Notes: a model not told the origin generated them from the letters alone. Counted from the first letter of the stretch, positions 24,995-33,899 are shown. The stretch: DNA of 64,000 nucleotides from Roseiarcus sp963721905 (GCA_963721905.1 CAVRMF010000016.1:1-64000), one strand, 5' to 3'. A program made the numbers and translations.

Positions 24995-25867
24995 ATGGCG
25001 ACGCCGACGCTCAAGGGAAAAACGCTGTTCATCACCGGCGCGTCCCGGGGGATCGGTCTGGCGATCGGCCTCCGCGCGGCGCGCGACGGGGCCAATGTCG
25101 CCATCGCCGCCAAGACCGCAGAGGCCAACCCTAAATTGCCCGGCACGATCTATACCGCCGCCAAAGAGATCGAGGCGGCGGGAGGCCGCGCGCTACCGCT
25201 CGTCGTCGACGTGCGCGACGAGGCGGGCGTGCGCGGCGCGCTCGATGAGACCGCGCGGCATTTCGGCGGCATCGACATTATCGTCAACAATGCGAGCGCG
25301 ATTTCGCTGACAGACAGCCAGTCCACCGAGATGAAGCGTTTCGATCTCATGCATCAGATCAATACGCGCGGCACGTTCATGGTGTCCAAGTTCGGGGCGC
25401 CCTATCTGTTCAAGGCCGAAAATCCGCATATCCTGATGCTGTCGCCGCCGCTCGACATGAAGGAGAAATGGTTCGCCCGCCATACCGCCTATTCGATGGC
25501 GAAATTCGGCATGAGCCTCGTCGTGCTCGGCCTCGCCGGCGAATTTCGCAGCAAAGGCGTCGCTGTCAACGCCCTGTGGCCGCGCACGACGATCGCGACC
25601 GCAGCGGTGAAGAATCTGCTCGGCGGCGACGCACTGATGCACGCCTCCCGCAAGCCCGAAATCCTCGCCGACGCAGCGCACCTCATTTTCTGCAAGCCGG
25701 CGCGCGAATTCACCGGCCGCTTCCTGATCGACGACACGTTCCTCGCCGAGAACGGGGTCACCGAGTTCGACCATTACCGCGTCGACCCGACCCACGGTCT
25801 TTCGGTCGATTTCTTCGTGCCGGAGGACAGCGTCGCGCCGGCGCCGCTCTCGCGGCAGAGGAGCTAG
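24995..25867 (+). CDS. Short-chain dehydrogenase (HSDL2-like)
   Basis: The protein has 290 residues after a good site (GGGAGG). It shows TLFITGASRGIGLAIGLRAA (about 10-29), DIIVNNASAISL (about 93-104), and the catalytic region LMLSPPLDMKEKW with Tyr-x-x-x-Lys in TAYSMAKFGMS (about 168-178). The C-terminal part (LWPRTTIATAAVKNLLGG, GRFLIDDTFLAENG) is typical of SDR proteins related to hydroxysteroid dehydrogenase-like 2. A role in lipid or acyl metabolism is likely but unproven. It is followed by the candidate small RNA and its terminator. Confidence 0.88.
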   Translation: MATPTLKGKTLFITGASRGIGLAIGLRAARDGANVAIAAKTAEANPKLPGTIYTAAKEIEAAGGRALPLVVDVRDEAGVRGALDETARHFGGIDIIVNNASAISLTDSQSTEMKRFDLMHQINTRGTFMVSKFGAPYLFKAENPHILMLSPPLDMKEKWFARHTAYSMAKFGMSLVVLGLAGEFRSKGVAVNALWPRTTIATAAVKNLLGGDALMHASRKPEILADAAHLIFCKPAREFTGRFLIDDTFLAENGVTEFDHYRVDPTHGLSVDFFVPEDSVAPAPLSRQRS

Positions 25868-25957
25868 GGCGAGCAACGCCTGCCTTCTTCCAACGGCCGT
25901 GTAGCGGTTTTGCCGGCAGACCAGCAGCCGTGAAGGCATTGTTAACAATTACGGCGT

Positions 25958-26067
25958 ATGAAGGTTATCGACCCGTCCTGGCGGGTTCTGGATGGGCAAT
26001 TCGCCCTTTCTCTTCGACTCCTCCGATCTGACCGCCTCCCAAAGCCGCCCCCGGGCGGCTTTTTTTT
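25958..26067 (+). ncRNA. Candidate alpha-r14 (suhB-type) small RNA
   Basis: Between the SDR gene and rcdA lies about 110 nt without a protein. It has a first hairpin (ACCCG-TCCTGG-CGGGT, near 25974-25989), then a pyrimidine-rich single-stranded stretch with CTCCTCC and CCTCCC (anti-Shine-Dalgarno-like), then a strong intrinsic terminator. Hairpin, exposed CCUCC motifs and terminator is the pattern of the alphaproteobacterial alpha-r14/suhB small RNA family, whose members pair with ribosome-binding sites of many mRNAs. The 5' end is a guess. Homology is judged from memory of the pattern, not from a covariance search. Confidence 0.55.
26041..26067 (+). terminator. Rho-independent terminator
   Basis: AAAGCCGCCCCCGGGCGGC followed by eight T bases forms a near-perfect GC-rich hairpin with a U tail. 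It ends the candidate small RNA and any read-through from the SDR gene at 24995-25867. Confidence 0.92.
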
Positions 26068-26213
26068 ATTTGCGTCGGCCGAAATCGCGTTAAGGTTACT
26101 TCCGGGTAAAAGCCCATGTCAGCCAGGTTGGCCTTATCATTGCGGAGCGGCTGCACGGGATGCGGGAGGGCAGCCAAGCAAGTGTTTGGCGTCGGCAAGG
26201 CGGGGTGAAGAGT

Positions 26214-26762
26214 ATGGGTCGCCAGTTCGATGGATCGACGCGGCAGCTTGTGGCCGCGGGGCTTCCGCCGCCGGCGGTCCCCTTCGTTTATCGCCACGCC
26301 GCCTCACCCGCATTCAAGGACCTGTTTCGCGAGGGCATGGCGCTCGTCGAAGAGGCGGCCGCCTATCTGGACGGCGCCGGGCGAACGGAATCGCGCACGC
26401 TCCCCCGACCGGCGGCGCTTGCCTATGCGACCGAAAGCATGCGTCTGACCACCCGCCTCATGCAGGTCGCCTCCTGGCTTCTGCTCCAGCGCGCCGTCAA
26501 CGAGGGCGAGCTGACACGGACCCAGGCGCTGGCCGAACGGCATCGGGTCAAGCTTTCTCGCCAGGACCTCGGCTGCCCCCCTGAGGTTTACGACCAGCTT
26601 CCCGCGACTCTCCGCGATCTGAGCTGGCGTTCGCTGCGCATCCAGGAGCGGGTCATCCATCTCGACCGCAGCCTCGCGATCGCCCGTTCGCCGGAGCCCA
26701 CGGGACGGCATTGCGAAGTCGCCCTGCAGCACGAACGTCTGCGCGCCGCCTTTTCGAACTGA
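26214..26762 (+). CDS. rcdA: RcdA-like regulator of CtrA degradation (DUF1465)
   Basis: ATG 26214 gives 182 residues of the DUF1465 family. Conserved parts are FKDLFREGMALVEEAAAYLD (about 38-57), YATESMRLTTRLMQVASWLL (about 75-94) and the DPTR-like segment near CPPEVYDQLPATLRDL. RcdA in Caulobacter is an adaptor that helps ClpXP degrade CtrA and other cell-cycle proteins. A neighbouring DUF1192 gene and sciP 3 kb upstream support the placement. The start is short of a strong ribosome site, so a few residues more or less are possible. Confidence 0.85.
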   Translation: MGRQFDGSTRQLVAAGLPPPAVPFVYRHAASPAFKDLFREGMALVEEAAAYLDGAGRTESRTLPRPAALAYATESMRLTTRLMQVASWLLLQRAVNEGELTRTQALAERHRVKLSRQDLGCPPEVYDQLPATLRDLSWRSLRIQERVIHLDRSLAIARSPEPTGRHCEVALQHERLRAAFSN

Positions 26763-26904
26763 CGGCCGACCGGACGATCGAAGGCAGCCCGGAAGGGCCG
26801 GTTCGAGCCGAGCCCCCAGCGGCGCGTTCCGAAGGACTTGCCACAATCCCGGTTTTGGCCGCATTGCTCAGCGAGATTGTCGCCTCCTGAGACCTTTGCC
26901 GCCC

Positions 26905-27555
26905 ATGCCGTCCTCGCCGCCGCCCTGCTCGCTCAGCCTCATCACGCCGCCGCTCTCGACTGGCAACGCCGGCTCATTCGCCAAGACCTTCGCCGAGGTC
27001 CTCGCCGCCGTGCCGGCGGCAAGCGCCCTCGTCAAGCTTGCGCCGGGCGCGGAGGGCGAGGCGAAGGCGATCGTCGCGCCGCTCCTGAAGGCGGCGGTTG
27101 CGGCTGATTGCGCGCTCATCCTGGAGAATGACGCGCGGCTCGCCGCAAGGCTCGGCGCCGACGGCGTCCACGTGTCCGGCGCGGGAGAAGCTCTCGAAGA
27201 GGCGCTCGACAGCTTGAAGCCGGAGCGGATCGTCGGCGCCGGCGCGCTTCGGATGCGCGACGAGGCCATGACGGCGGGCGAAATGGGCGCGGATTACGTG
27301 ATGTTCGGCGAGCCGCGCGGCGCCGCCCCCGCGATGGCGCTGGAGCTGCTCGTCGAGCGGGTTGCCTGGTGGGCGGAGATCTTCGAGACCCCCTGCGTCG
27401 GCTACGCCGAGTCGATCGAGGCGGCGGGCCGGCTCGCCCGCGCCGGCGCCGATTTCGTCGCGCTCGACGGCGCGATCTGGAACGCGTCTTCGCCACCCGA
27501 GGCCGCCCGTCAGGCCCAGGCGCTGCTCATCGAAATCGCGGCGGAGGCGCCGTGA
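26905..27555 (+). CDS. Thiamine-phosphate synthase (ThiE/TenI) family protein
   Basis: ATG 26905 (216 residues) is preferred to an upstream TTG. The barrel shows LSLITPPL at the start, CALILENDARLAARLGADGV and HVSG (about 72-95), then ADYVMFGEPRGAAPA (about 132-146) and a late glycine-rich phosphate site (AGADFVALDGAIW). These fit the ThiE fold, but the canonical substrate-contact residues are only partly present. It could be a TenI-like paralogue rather than the thiamine enzyme. Its stop overlaps the next gene's GTG start. Confidence 0.75.
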   Translation: MPSSPPPCSLSLITPPLSTGNAGSFAKTFAEVLAAVPAASALVKLAPGAEGEAKAIVAPLLKAAVAADCALILENDARLAARLGADGVHVSGAGEALEEALDSLKPERIVGAGALRMRDEAMTAGEMGADYVMFGEPRGAAPAMALELLVERVAWWAEIFETPCVGYAESIEAAGRLARAGADFVALDGAIWNASSPPEAARQAQALLIEIAAEAP

Positions 27556-28571
27556 TCCGGCCCACGCTCGTTCTCGCATTCATTCTCTCGCTCGCTCGCG
27601 CCGCCGCGGCCCAGAACGCCGCTGCCCCGAACGCGGCCTCGCCGCTTGGCGTCCCTGCCGTGGGGATCGGCGCACAGGCGCCGGCGCCGGCGCTGGCGGC
27701 GACGCCCTTGCCGCCGCGGGCCGACGGAAGGCCGCCGGATTTCGCCTTCGGCGCCTACCAGCGCGGCAACTTCCTCTTCGCGCTGAGGGAGGCGGAGCGC
27801 CGCCTCGACGACAATCCCAAGGACGCGGCGGCGATGACGCTGATCGGCGCCATCTACCACGACGGCGCCGCGGTCGGCCGCAGCGACCTCGAGGCCTCGC
27901 GCTGGTATCGCCTGGCGAGCAATCTCGGCGATCCGCAGGCGGCTTATGAGCTTGGCGTGCTGCTGCTCGAGGGCGCCGACGGCGTGCCGAAGGACCACGA
28001 CGGCGCCAAGGAGCAATTCGAGCGCGCCGCCGCCAAGAACCACCCCGCCGCGCTTTATAACCTCGCGGTCATGGCGCTCGATGCGAGCGACGGCCGGACG
28101 CCCGACTTCGCCAAGGCTGCGCAATTGTTCCTGCGGTCCGCCTATGCGGGCGACGACGACGGCGCCTATTCCTACGGGGTCATGCTGCGGGAGGGCAAGG
28201 GCGTCCCACAGGACATCGTCGAGTTGGCGCACTGGCTCAAGCGCGCCGCCGAGGCCGGGATCGTCGCCGGCCAGGTCGAATATGCGATTATGCTGTTCAA
28301 CGGCGATGGCGTAACGAAAGATGAAGCCGGCGCGGTCAAGCTTCTCAAGATCGCCGCGGCCAAGGGCAACCCGATCGCCCAGAACCGCATGGCTCATCTT
28401 TACGCCGTCGGCCGCGTCGTCGAGCGCGATCTCGCCAAGGCCGCCGCCTGGAACAGTTTCGCCAAAGCGGCCGGGCTTGCGGATCAGAGCCTCGACGTCG
28501 CCACCGCCAACCTTACGCCGGACGAGCGCAAGCGCTTCACCAAGATCATACGCGACCAGATCGGCTACTGA
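27552..28571 (+). CDS. Exported Sel1-repeat protein
   Basis: GTG 27552 overlaps the ThiE-like stop by four bases (GTGA). The 339-residue product has a signal peptide (TLVLAFILSLARAAAA) and an Ala/Pro-rich linker, then at least five Sel1-like units, for example AYELGVLLLEGADGVPKDHD, GAYSYGVMLREGKGVPQDIV, GQVEYAIMLFNGDGVTKDEA and AQNRMAHLYAVGRVVERDLA. Sel1 proteins act as scaffolds; related ExoR-type periplasmic proteins regulate two-component systems in rhizobia. The partner is unknown here. Confidence 0.88.
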   Translation: MIRPTLVLAFILSLARAAAAQNAAAPNAASPLGVPAVGIGAQAPAPALAATPLPPRADGRPPDFAFGAYQRGNFLFALREAERRLDDNPKDAAAMTLIGAIYHDGAAVGRSDLEASRWYRLASNLGDPQAAYELGVLLLEGADGVPKDHDGAKEQFERAAAKNHPAALYNLAVMALDASDGRTPDFAKAAQLFLRSAYAGDDDGAYSYGVMLREGKGVPQDIVELAHWLKRAAEAGIVAGQVEYAIMLFNGDGVTKDEAGAVKLLKIAAAKGNPIAQNRMAHLYAVGRVVERDLAKAAAWNSFAKAAGLADQSLDVATANLTPDERKRFTKIIRDQIGY

Positions 28572-28637
28572 CCGCGCGACGCATGGTTGCGCTGGCGTCA
28601 TTCTGGCCGTCTAGTGGGTAACAGGAGACTTTAGCCC

Positions 28638-30464
28638 ATGACCCAATTGAACGCCCGCATCGGCGAAGCGACCGAGCGGATCGCCAGACGCAGCCACGCC
28701 ACTCGCCAGACCTATCTCGATCGGATCGACGCCGCAGTCGCCAAGGGACCGACGCGCAAGCGCCTTGGCTGCGCCAATTTCGCCCATGGCTTCGCCGCGT
28801 GCGCGCCGGGCGACAAGGAGGCGCTGCGCGACGGGTCGGGCCCCAATCTGGCGATCGTCACGGCGTACAACGACATGCTGTCCGCCCATCAGCCCTATGC
28901 GCGCTTCCCCGATCTCATCAAGGACGCGGCGCGAGCCGCCGGCGGGTCGGCGCAGGTCGCCGGCGGCGTGCCGGCGATGTGCGACGGCGTCACCCAGGGC
29001 GAAAAGGGCATGGATCTGTCGCTTTTTTCGCGCGACGTGATCGCACTTTCGACCGCGGTCGCGCTGTCGCACGACATGTTCGACGCCGCGGTCTATCTCG
29101 GCATCTGCGACAAGATTGTGCCTGGACTGCTGATCGGCGCCTTGTCGTTCGGCCATCTGCCGGCGGTGTTCCTACCGGCCGGGCCGATGCCGTCGGGCCT
29201 CGCCAACGACGACAAATCGAAAATCCGCCAGCTCTACGCCGAGGGCAAGGCGACGCGCGCCGAGCTTCTGGCCGCGGAGGCCGCCGCCTACCACGCGCCC
29301 GGCACCTGTACCTTCTACGGCACCGCCAACACCAACCAGATGCTGATGGAGATCATGGGGCTCCATCTGCCCGGAGCATCCTTCATCAATCCGAACACGC
29401 CGCTGCGCGACGCGCTCACCATGCTCGGCGTCAGGCGGGCGCTTGAGCTGACCGCGCTCGGCAACCATTTCACCCCGATCGGCCACGTCATCGACGAGCG
29501 GGCGATCGTCAACGGCGTCGTCGGCCTCCATGCGACAGGCGGCTCGACCAATCTCACCATTCACCTCATCGCGATGGCTGCCGCCGCGGGCATCGCTCTG
29601 ACCTGGGAGGATTTTGCCGATCTCGCGGAAGTGACGCCGCTGATGACCCGCATCTATCCAAACGGCAAGGCGGATGTGAACCATTTCCAGGCCGCCGGCG
29701 GCATGGGCGTTCTCATCCGCGAGCTCGTGGACGCGGGCCTCCTTCATGGCGAGGCCCGCTCGGTCTGGGGCGAGCGCCTCGCAGATTATGCTGTCGAGCC
29801 GCATCTCGACGCCGACGGAGCGGTCGCATGGACTCCTGCGCCTGCGAGTTCGGGCGACACCAGCGTATTGCGCGGCGCGGCCGATCCGTTCCAGGCGACG
29901 GGAGGCCTGCGCGTTCTCGAAGGCCCGCTCGGACGCGCCGTCATCAAGACCTCGGCGGTCGCTTCCGACCGACACGTGATTGAGGCGCCGGCGCGTGTGT
30001 TCCACAGCCAGGAAGAGCTGCATGCCGCTTTTCGCGCCGGCGAGCTCGACCGCGACTTTGTCGCCGTCGTGCGCTTCCAGGGGCCAAAAGCGATCGGCAT
30101 GCCGGAACTGCACAAGCTGATGCCGCCGCTGGGCGTTTTGCAGGATCGCGGCCGACGCGTGGCGCTCGTCACCGACGGGCGCATGTCGGGCGCCTCTGGC
30201 AAAGTGCCCTCCGCGATCCATGTCACGCCGGAAGCCGCGGCAGGCGGGCCGATCGCCAAGATTCGCGATGGCGACATCATCCGTCTCGACGCGACCAACG
30301 GACGGCTTGAGGTCAAGGCCGTGGGCGAAGACTGGGCCGCGCGAAGGCCGGCTGAAGCCGATCTCTCGGCTGCCCACGTCGGCGTGGGGCGCGAATTGTT
30401 CGGCGCCTTCCGCGCCTCCGTCGGGGCGGCCGACGAGGGCGCGGCGATCTTTCGCGCCGCCTGA
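28638..30464 (+). CDS. edd: Phosphogluconate dehydratase (Entner-Doudoroff)
   Basis: This 608-residue protein is the full length of Edd. It shows iron-sulphur ligands in PAMCDGVTQGEKGMDLSLFS (about 115-134) and LGICDKIVPGLLIGALSFGH, and substrate motifs GTCTFYGTANTNQMLMEIMG and HATGGSTNLTIHL. It dehydrates 6-phosphogluconate to 2-keto-3-deoxy-6-phosphogluconate. ACAGGAG precedes the start. The aldolase partner (eda) is not in this window, so the pathway genes are not all linked here. Pyruvate kinase (41776) and Pgm (61211) are elsewhere in the window. Confidence 0.95.
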   Translation: MTQLNARIGEATERIARRSHATRQTYLDRIDAAVAKGPTRKRLGCANFAHGFAACAPGDKEALRDGSGPNLAIVTAYNDMLSAHQPYARFPDLIKDAARAAGGSAQVAGGVPAMCDGVTQGEKGMDLSLFSRDVIALSTAVALSHDMFDAAVYLGICDKIVPGLLIGALSFGHLPAVFLPAGPMPSGLANDDKSKIRQLYAEGKATRAELLAAEAAAYHAPGTCTFYGTANTNQMLMEIMGLHLPGASFINPNTPLRDALTMLGVRRALELTALGNHFTPIGHVIDERAIVNGVVGLHATGGSTNLTIHLIAMAAAAGIALTWEDFADLAEVTPLMTRIYPNGKADVNHFQAAGGMGVLIRELVDAGLLHGEARSVWGERLADYAVEPHLDADGAVAWTPAPASSGDTSVLRGAADPFQATGGLRVLEGPLGRAVIKTSAVASDRHVIEAPARVFHSQEELHAAFRAGELDRDFVAVVRFQGPKAIGMPELHKLMPPLGVLQDRGRRVALVTDGRMSGASGKVPSAIHVTPEAAAGGPIAKIRDGDIIRLDATNGRLEVKAVGEDWAARRPAEADLSAAHVGVGRELFGAFRASVGAADEGAAIFRAA

Positions 30465-30545
30465 CCGGAGCCCTGTCACCGCTTTGAGACTTCGTTCACT
30501 TTTTTCGGGCGATACCGGCGTCTCTCTTCGTGAAGAGGCTTCCCG

Positions 30546-30737
30546 ATGCCGTCCCGCGTTTGGCTCGCTGTCGCATTCCTCATCGCCTTCGGCGCGCCCC
30601 CGGCGCGCACCGAACCCGATGGGCGGGCAAGCACGATGCTGGCGTCCAGCAGTCCTGATCGCGCGACGGCGGAGCGGGGTTTCGATCCCGCTCTCTTTGC
30701 CGAAGCGGGCGGATGCGACGCGGCTAGAGCGCAATAG
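30546..30737 (+). CDS. Possible small exported protein
   Basis: The 63-codon frame begins with a signal-like MPSRVWLAVAFLIAFGAPPA and ends without a recognised domain (FDPALFAEAGGCDAARAQ). GAGGCTTCC precedes the ATG, a weak site. It could be a real short secreted protein or the leftover start of something larger; I do not recognise a family. Confidence 0.4.
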   Translation: MPSRVWLAVAFLIAFGAPPARTEPDGRASTMLASSSPDRATAERGFDPALFAEAGGCDAARAQ

Positions 30738-30758
30738 CGCCTATCAGGCGACGGGTCC

Positions 30759-31539
30759 TTGCGCCGCCTGATCCTCATCGAACCCGTCGCCCGATCGGCC
30801 GTCTGGGCGCGCCGGCTCTCGATCTTCGCCATCGCCATCGCCGCGGTCGCGATCGGGCTTTCGCGCATGCGCGCGGCCGATCCTCCGGCAGTGCTGACCG
30901 TATTCGGGACCGCCCTGGTCATTGCCGTGTTCGCCGCGCTGCTCGCGACCGCCGCCGCATCCGCCATCTGGCGCGACGGGTTGCGCGGAGCGCAGCAGGC
31001 CGCGCTGGGCTTAGCTTTGGCGGCGGCGTTGCTGGCCTATCCCGTCTATCTGGCGGCGCTTTCCTTCGCCCTGCCCCCGATCAACGACATCTCGACCGAC
31101 CTCAAGACGCCCCCGGCGTTCCTGCTCTCGGCGAAGGCGCGCGAGGCGCGGGCCGGAGACGAGCCGCCCCCGCCGAGCGAGGAAACCCGCGCAGCGCAAC
31201 GGGCCGCCTATCCGGATGTCGCGACCGTCATGCTCGAGTTGGATTCGACCCAAGCCTATCAGCTCGCCCTCAGCGTCGCGAGCGACCTTGGCTGGCGCGT
31301 CGTCGAATTCTGAGCCGCCGAACCTCAACGGCGATGGCGCGGCGCTGATCGAAGCGACCTCCAGATCGCTGTTCTTCGGGTTCGTCAGCGACATCGCAGT
31401 CCGAATCCGGCCAGGAGCGACTGAGACCGCGATCGACGTGCGCTCGGTCTCGCGTGTCGGCGGGCATGATTTCGGATCGAACGCGCGGGGCGTGCGCAAA
31501 TTCATCGCCGAGATGAATGAGGAGACGCGGGAGCGCTGA
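30759..31539 (+). pseudogene. DUF1499 membrane protein, one frame break
   Basis: The first part (TTG start near 30759) has three membrane helices (LSIFAIAIAAVAIGLS, VFGTALVIAVFAALLATAA, ALGLALAAALLAYPVYLAAL) and enters the DUF1499 domain (AQRAAYPDVATVMLELDSTQ, then SDLGWRVVE). It stops at 31313. The domain continues one base out of frame (PPNLNGDGAALIEATSRSLF, GFVSDIAVRIRP, VRSVSRVGGHDFGSNARGVR) to 31539. One extra or missing base near 31305-31315 explains it. If that is a sequence error the protein has about 260 residues and is normal for the family. Function unknown. Confidence 0.75.
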
Positions 31540-31545
31540 AGCGGG

Positions 31546-32454
31546 TCAGGCGCGGCGAAACCGCGCCTCGCCCGCGACGGGCGTCTCGGCGACGACCTGG
31601 CCACGCTCGCGAAGGTCTTCGAGGTGGGCAAGCGTCGAAAGGCCGGCGGCGCGCGCGAGCGCAGGATCGAGACCCACATAGACCCGGGCAACGAGCTCGG
31701 GGATGGTTTCGGCGCCGTCGGCGAGCGCCGCCAGGATCGAGGCCTCCCGCTGGCGGCGGTGATGGGCGATCGCGCGCACATAGCGCTGCGGCTCGACGAC
31801 GGGCCCCCCATGGCCCGGCCAGTAGATCCGCTCGTCGCGGGCGCGCACCTTGTCGAGCGAGGCCATATAGGCTCCCATCGAGCCGTCGGGCGGCGCGACG
31901 ACGGAGGTCGACCAGGCCATCACATGATCGCCGGAAAAGAGCGCGCGCTCTTCGAGAAGCGCGAAACAGAGATGATTGGCGCAATGGCCCGGCGTGGCGA
32001 CGGCCTCGATGACGAACCCCGATCCGTAGAACCGCTCGCCGTCGCCGAGCACGGCGTCGGGCGCGTAGTCGCGGTCATGCGCGGAATCGAGGCCGCCGGT
32101 CCCGTCTCCCTTCGACGCGAACGGCTCGGCGCCGACGACCCGCGCGCCCGTAGTCTGCCGCAGCCGGTTCGCAAGCGCGCTGTGATCGCGATGGGTATGG
32201 GTGACGAGGATCGTCTCCACCCGCGCGCCTTCGACCGCGGCCAGGATCGCCGCGAGATGCGCTTCGTCGGCCGGGCCAGGATCGACGACCGCGACCGCGC
32301 CGTTCCCCAAGATATAGGTGCAGGTGCCGTTGAAGGTAAAGGGCGAGGCGTTCGGCGCAACGAGGCGGCGCACAAGCGGAGAAAGCCGGGTCAGCGCCCG
32401 CGGGGGCGGCTGCCGGGCGTCGGCGAAGAGATCGGGTTCGCTCTCGTCAGCCAC
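31546..32454 (-). CDS. MBL-fold metallohydrolase (LACTB2-like)
   Basis: I chose GTG 32454 because AGGAG lies seven bases upstream; the frame extends to 32478. The 302-residue product has the zinc motif VTHTHRDHSALANRL (about 87-101), further His in TPGHCANHLCF, Asp in FSGDHVMAWSTSVV and the final PGHGGPVVEP. The C-terminal winged helix-like part (STLAHLEDLRERGQV) is that of LACTB2/ribonuclease-Z-like hydrolases. It may act on RNA or a thioester; substrate not determined. It is convergent with the DUF1499 gene. Confidence 0.85.
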   Translation of the reverse strand: MADESEPDLFADARQPPPRALTRLSPLVRRLVAPNASPFTFNGTCTYILGNGAVAVVDPGPADEAHLAAILAAVEGARVETILVTHTHRDHSALANRLRQTTGARVVGAEPFASKGDGTGGLDSAHDRDYAPDAVLGDGERFYGSGFVIEAVATPGHCANHLCFALLEERALFSGDHVMAWSTSVVAPPDGSMGAYMASLDKVRARDERIYWPGHGGPVVEPQRYVRAIAHHRRQREASILAALADGAETIPELVARVYVGLDPALARAAGLSTLAHLEDLRERGQVVAETPVAGEARFRRA

Positions 32455-32568
32455 TTTCACGCTCCTGTCACGCCTCACAAGGCACAGCGGCCCATCGTCT
32501 TGTCATGATAGACCGGCGCGGATAAGAGGCGAAAGCTCCCCTCCTTTCCCATCCGCCTCGGAGACACA

Positions 32569-33156
32569 ATGACCGACGCCCTCGACGCGACGCTCGCCGC
32601 GACTCTCTGGCCGACGCGGCGGTCCCTGCGCTTCGCGCGCAACACGGCGCTCGCGGCGGGCGGCGCGCTGGCGCTCGCTCTCTCGGCCAAGATCCAGGTT
32701 CCGTTCGCTCCGGTGCCGATGACGCTTCAGACGCTCGTGGTGCTTGCGCTCGGCGCGGCATACGGCGCGCGGCTCGCCGCGGCGACCGTCGCGCTCTACC
32801 TCCTCGTAGGTTTTCTCGGCCTGCCGGTCTTTGCCGGCGCCCTGGCCGGACCGGGTTACATGGCCGGGCCCACGGGCGGTTTTCTCGTGGGCTTCCTCCT
32901 CGCCGCGGCGCTGGTCGGGGTCCTCGCTGAACGTGGCTGGGACCGCTCATGGGGCTTGCTGCTTGCCGCAATGGCGCTCGGTCATGTCGTAATCTTCGCG
33001 CTCGGCTTCGCCTGGCTCGCCATCCTCATCGGGCCCGAGAAGGCGTTCATGCTCGGCGTCGCGCCCTTCGTGCTGGCGACGATCGTCAAGACGCTGCTCG
33101 CCTGCGCTCTTGTCGGCGCCGCCTGGAGCGCGCTCGACCGGGCGCCGGGCGTCTAG
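32569..33156 (+). CDS. bioY: Biotin transporter BioY
   Basis: The 195-residue membrane protein has six hydrophobic segments and the BioY signature: SAKIQVPFAPVPMTLQTLVV (about 44-63), YGARLAAATVALYLLVGFLG, LPVFAGALAGPGYMAGPTGG (about 84-103) and GFLVGFLLAAALVG. BioY is the substrate-binding part of an ECF biotin importer and can work alone in bacteria lacking BioMN. No bioM or bioN gene is next to it. I see no clear BioR operator upstream. Confidence 0.93.
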   Translation: MTDALDATLAATLWPTRRSLRFARNTALAAGGALALALSAKIQVPFAPVPMTLQTLVVLALGAAYGARLAAATVALYLLVGFLGLPVFAGALAGPGYMAGPTGGFLVGFLLAAALVGVLAERGWDRSWGLLLAAMALGHVVIFALGFAWLAILIGPEKAFMLGVAPFVLATIVKTLLACALVGAAWSALDRAPGV

Positions 33157-33170
33157 CGGCAGGCGCGCGG

Positions 33171-33620
33171 ATGGCGGCCGCTCACGATCGCGCTGGGCCG
33201 CCGGCGAGAGGCGCCTTCGCCCGTTTCGTGCCGCTCGCGACGCGCTGGAGCGACAACGACGCCTATGGCCATCTCAACAACATCGTCTATTATGCGTTAT
33301 TCGACACGGCGGTGAACGCGATCCTGATCGAAGCGGGGCTGCTCGACCCTGCGACGAGCCCTGTCGTCGGTCTCGTCGTCGAGAGCAACTGCCGCTTCTA
33401 CGCCAGCCTTGCCTATCCCGAACCGGCCGAAGTCGGCGTGGCAGTCGAGCGTCTCGGCCGCTCCTCGGTGCGCTATCATCTCGCGGTGTTCAGGGCCGGC
33501 GCGCCGAACGCTGCGGCGGCCGGCGGCTACACTCACGTCTATGTCGACCGGGCGACGAATCGCCCGGTGTCGATTCCAGAGGGGCATCGGGCGCTGATGG
33601 CGACGCTCAAGGTCGGATGA
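33171..33620 (+). CDS. Acyl-CoA thioesterase (4HBT hotdog family)
   Basis: The 149-residue hotdog-fold enzyme has ATRWSDNDAYGHLNNIVYYA (catalytic Asp and the hinge His/Asn), then VVESNCRFYASLAYPEPAEV and SSVRYHLAVFRAG. This matches YbgC/4-hydroxybenzoyl-CoA-type thioesterases, which hydrolyse acyl-CoA esters. It begins 14 bp after bioY, so the two may be co-transcribed. The exact start is not certain: residues before about 17 are not conserved. Confidence 0.88.
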   Translation: MAAAHDRAGPPARGAFARFVPLATRWSDNDAYGHLNNIVYYALFDTAVNAILIEAGLLDPATSPVVGLVVESNCRFYASLAYPEPAEVGVAVERLGRSSVRYHLAVFRAGAPNAAAAGGYTHVYVDRATNRPVSIPEGHRALMATLKVG

Positions 33621-33718
33621 CCGCTCTTGATCGCCGCGCGGGTTTGAGGCATAGGACCGCCTCCTAAATTCGTCCGCCGTGGGCCTTCCCCCGCGGGAAG
33701 AACTATTGGTGAGAGCCC

Positions 33719-33844
33719 ATGAAAGTCCGCAATTCGCTGAAATCCCTGCGCAACCGCCATCGCGACAACCGCCTCGTGCGGCGCAAGGGCCGCGTCTACA
33801 TCATCAACAAGACCCAAAAGCGCTTCAAGGCCCGCCAGGGGTAG
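33719..33844 (+). CDS. rpmJ: Ribosomal protein L36, type B
   Basis: The 41-residue basic protein begins MKVRNSLKSLRNRHRDNRLV and ends RRKGRVYIINKTQKRFKARQ then Gly. It lacks the four zinc-binding residues of canonical L36, so it is the C-minus (YkgO-type) form that is standard in Hyphomicrobiales. It sits in the large ribosomal subunit near the peptidyl-transferase centre. It is monocistronic, with a 98-bp upstream gap. Confidence 0.95.
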   Translation: MKVRNSLKSLRNRHRDNRLVRRKGRVYIINKTQKRFKARQG

Positions 33845-33899
33845 ACCGCCGGCCGTTCGACTTTTTGACGGACCGCGGACTGCGCGTTATTTTGCCCTG

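Noticed and set aside
30546..31539. DUF1499 region as two separate genes
   Set aside because: The second frame begins mid-domain with no start or ribosome site. One base joins the two.
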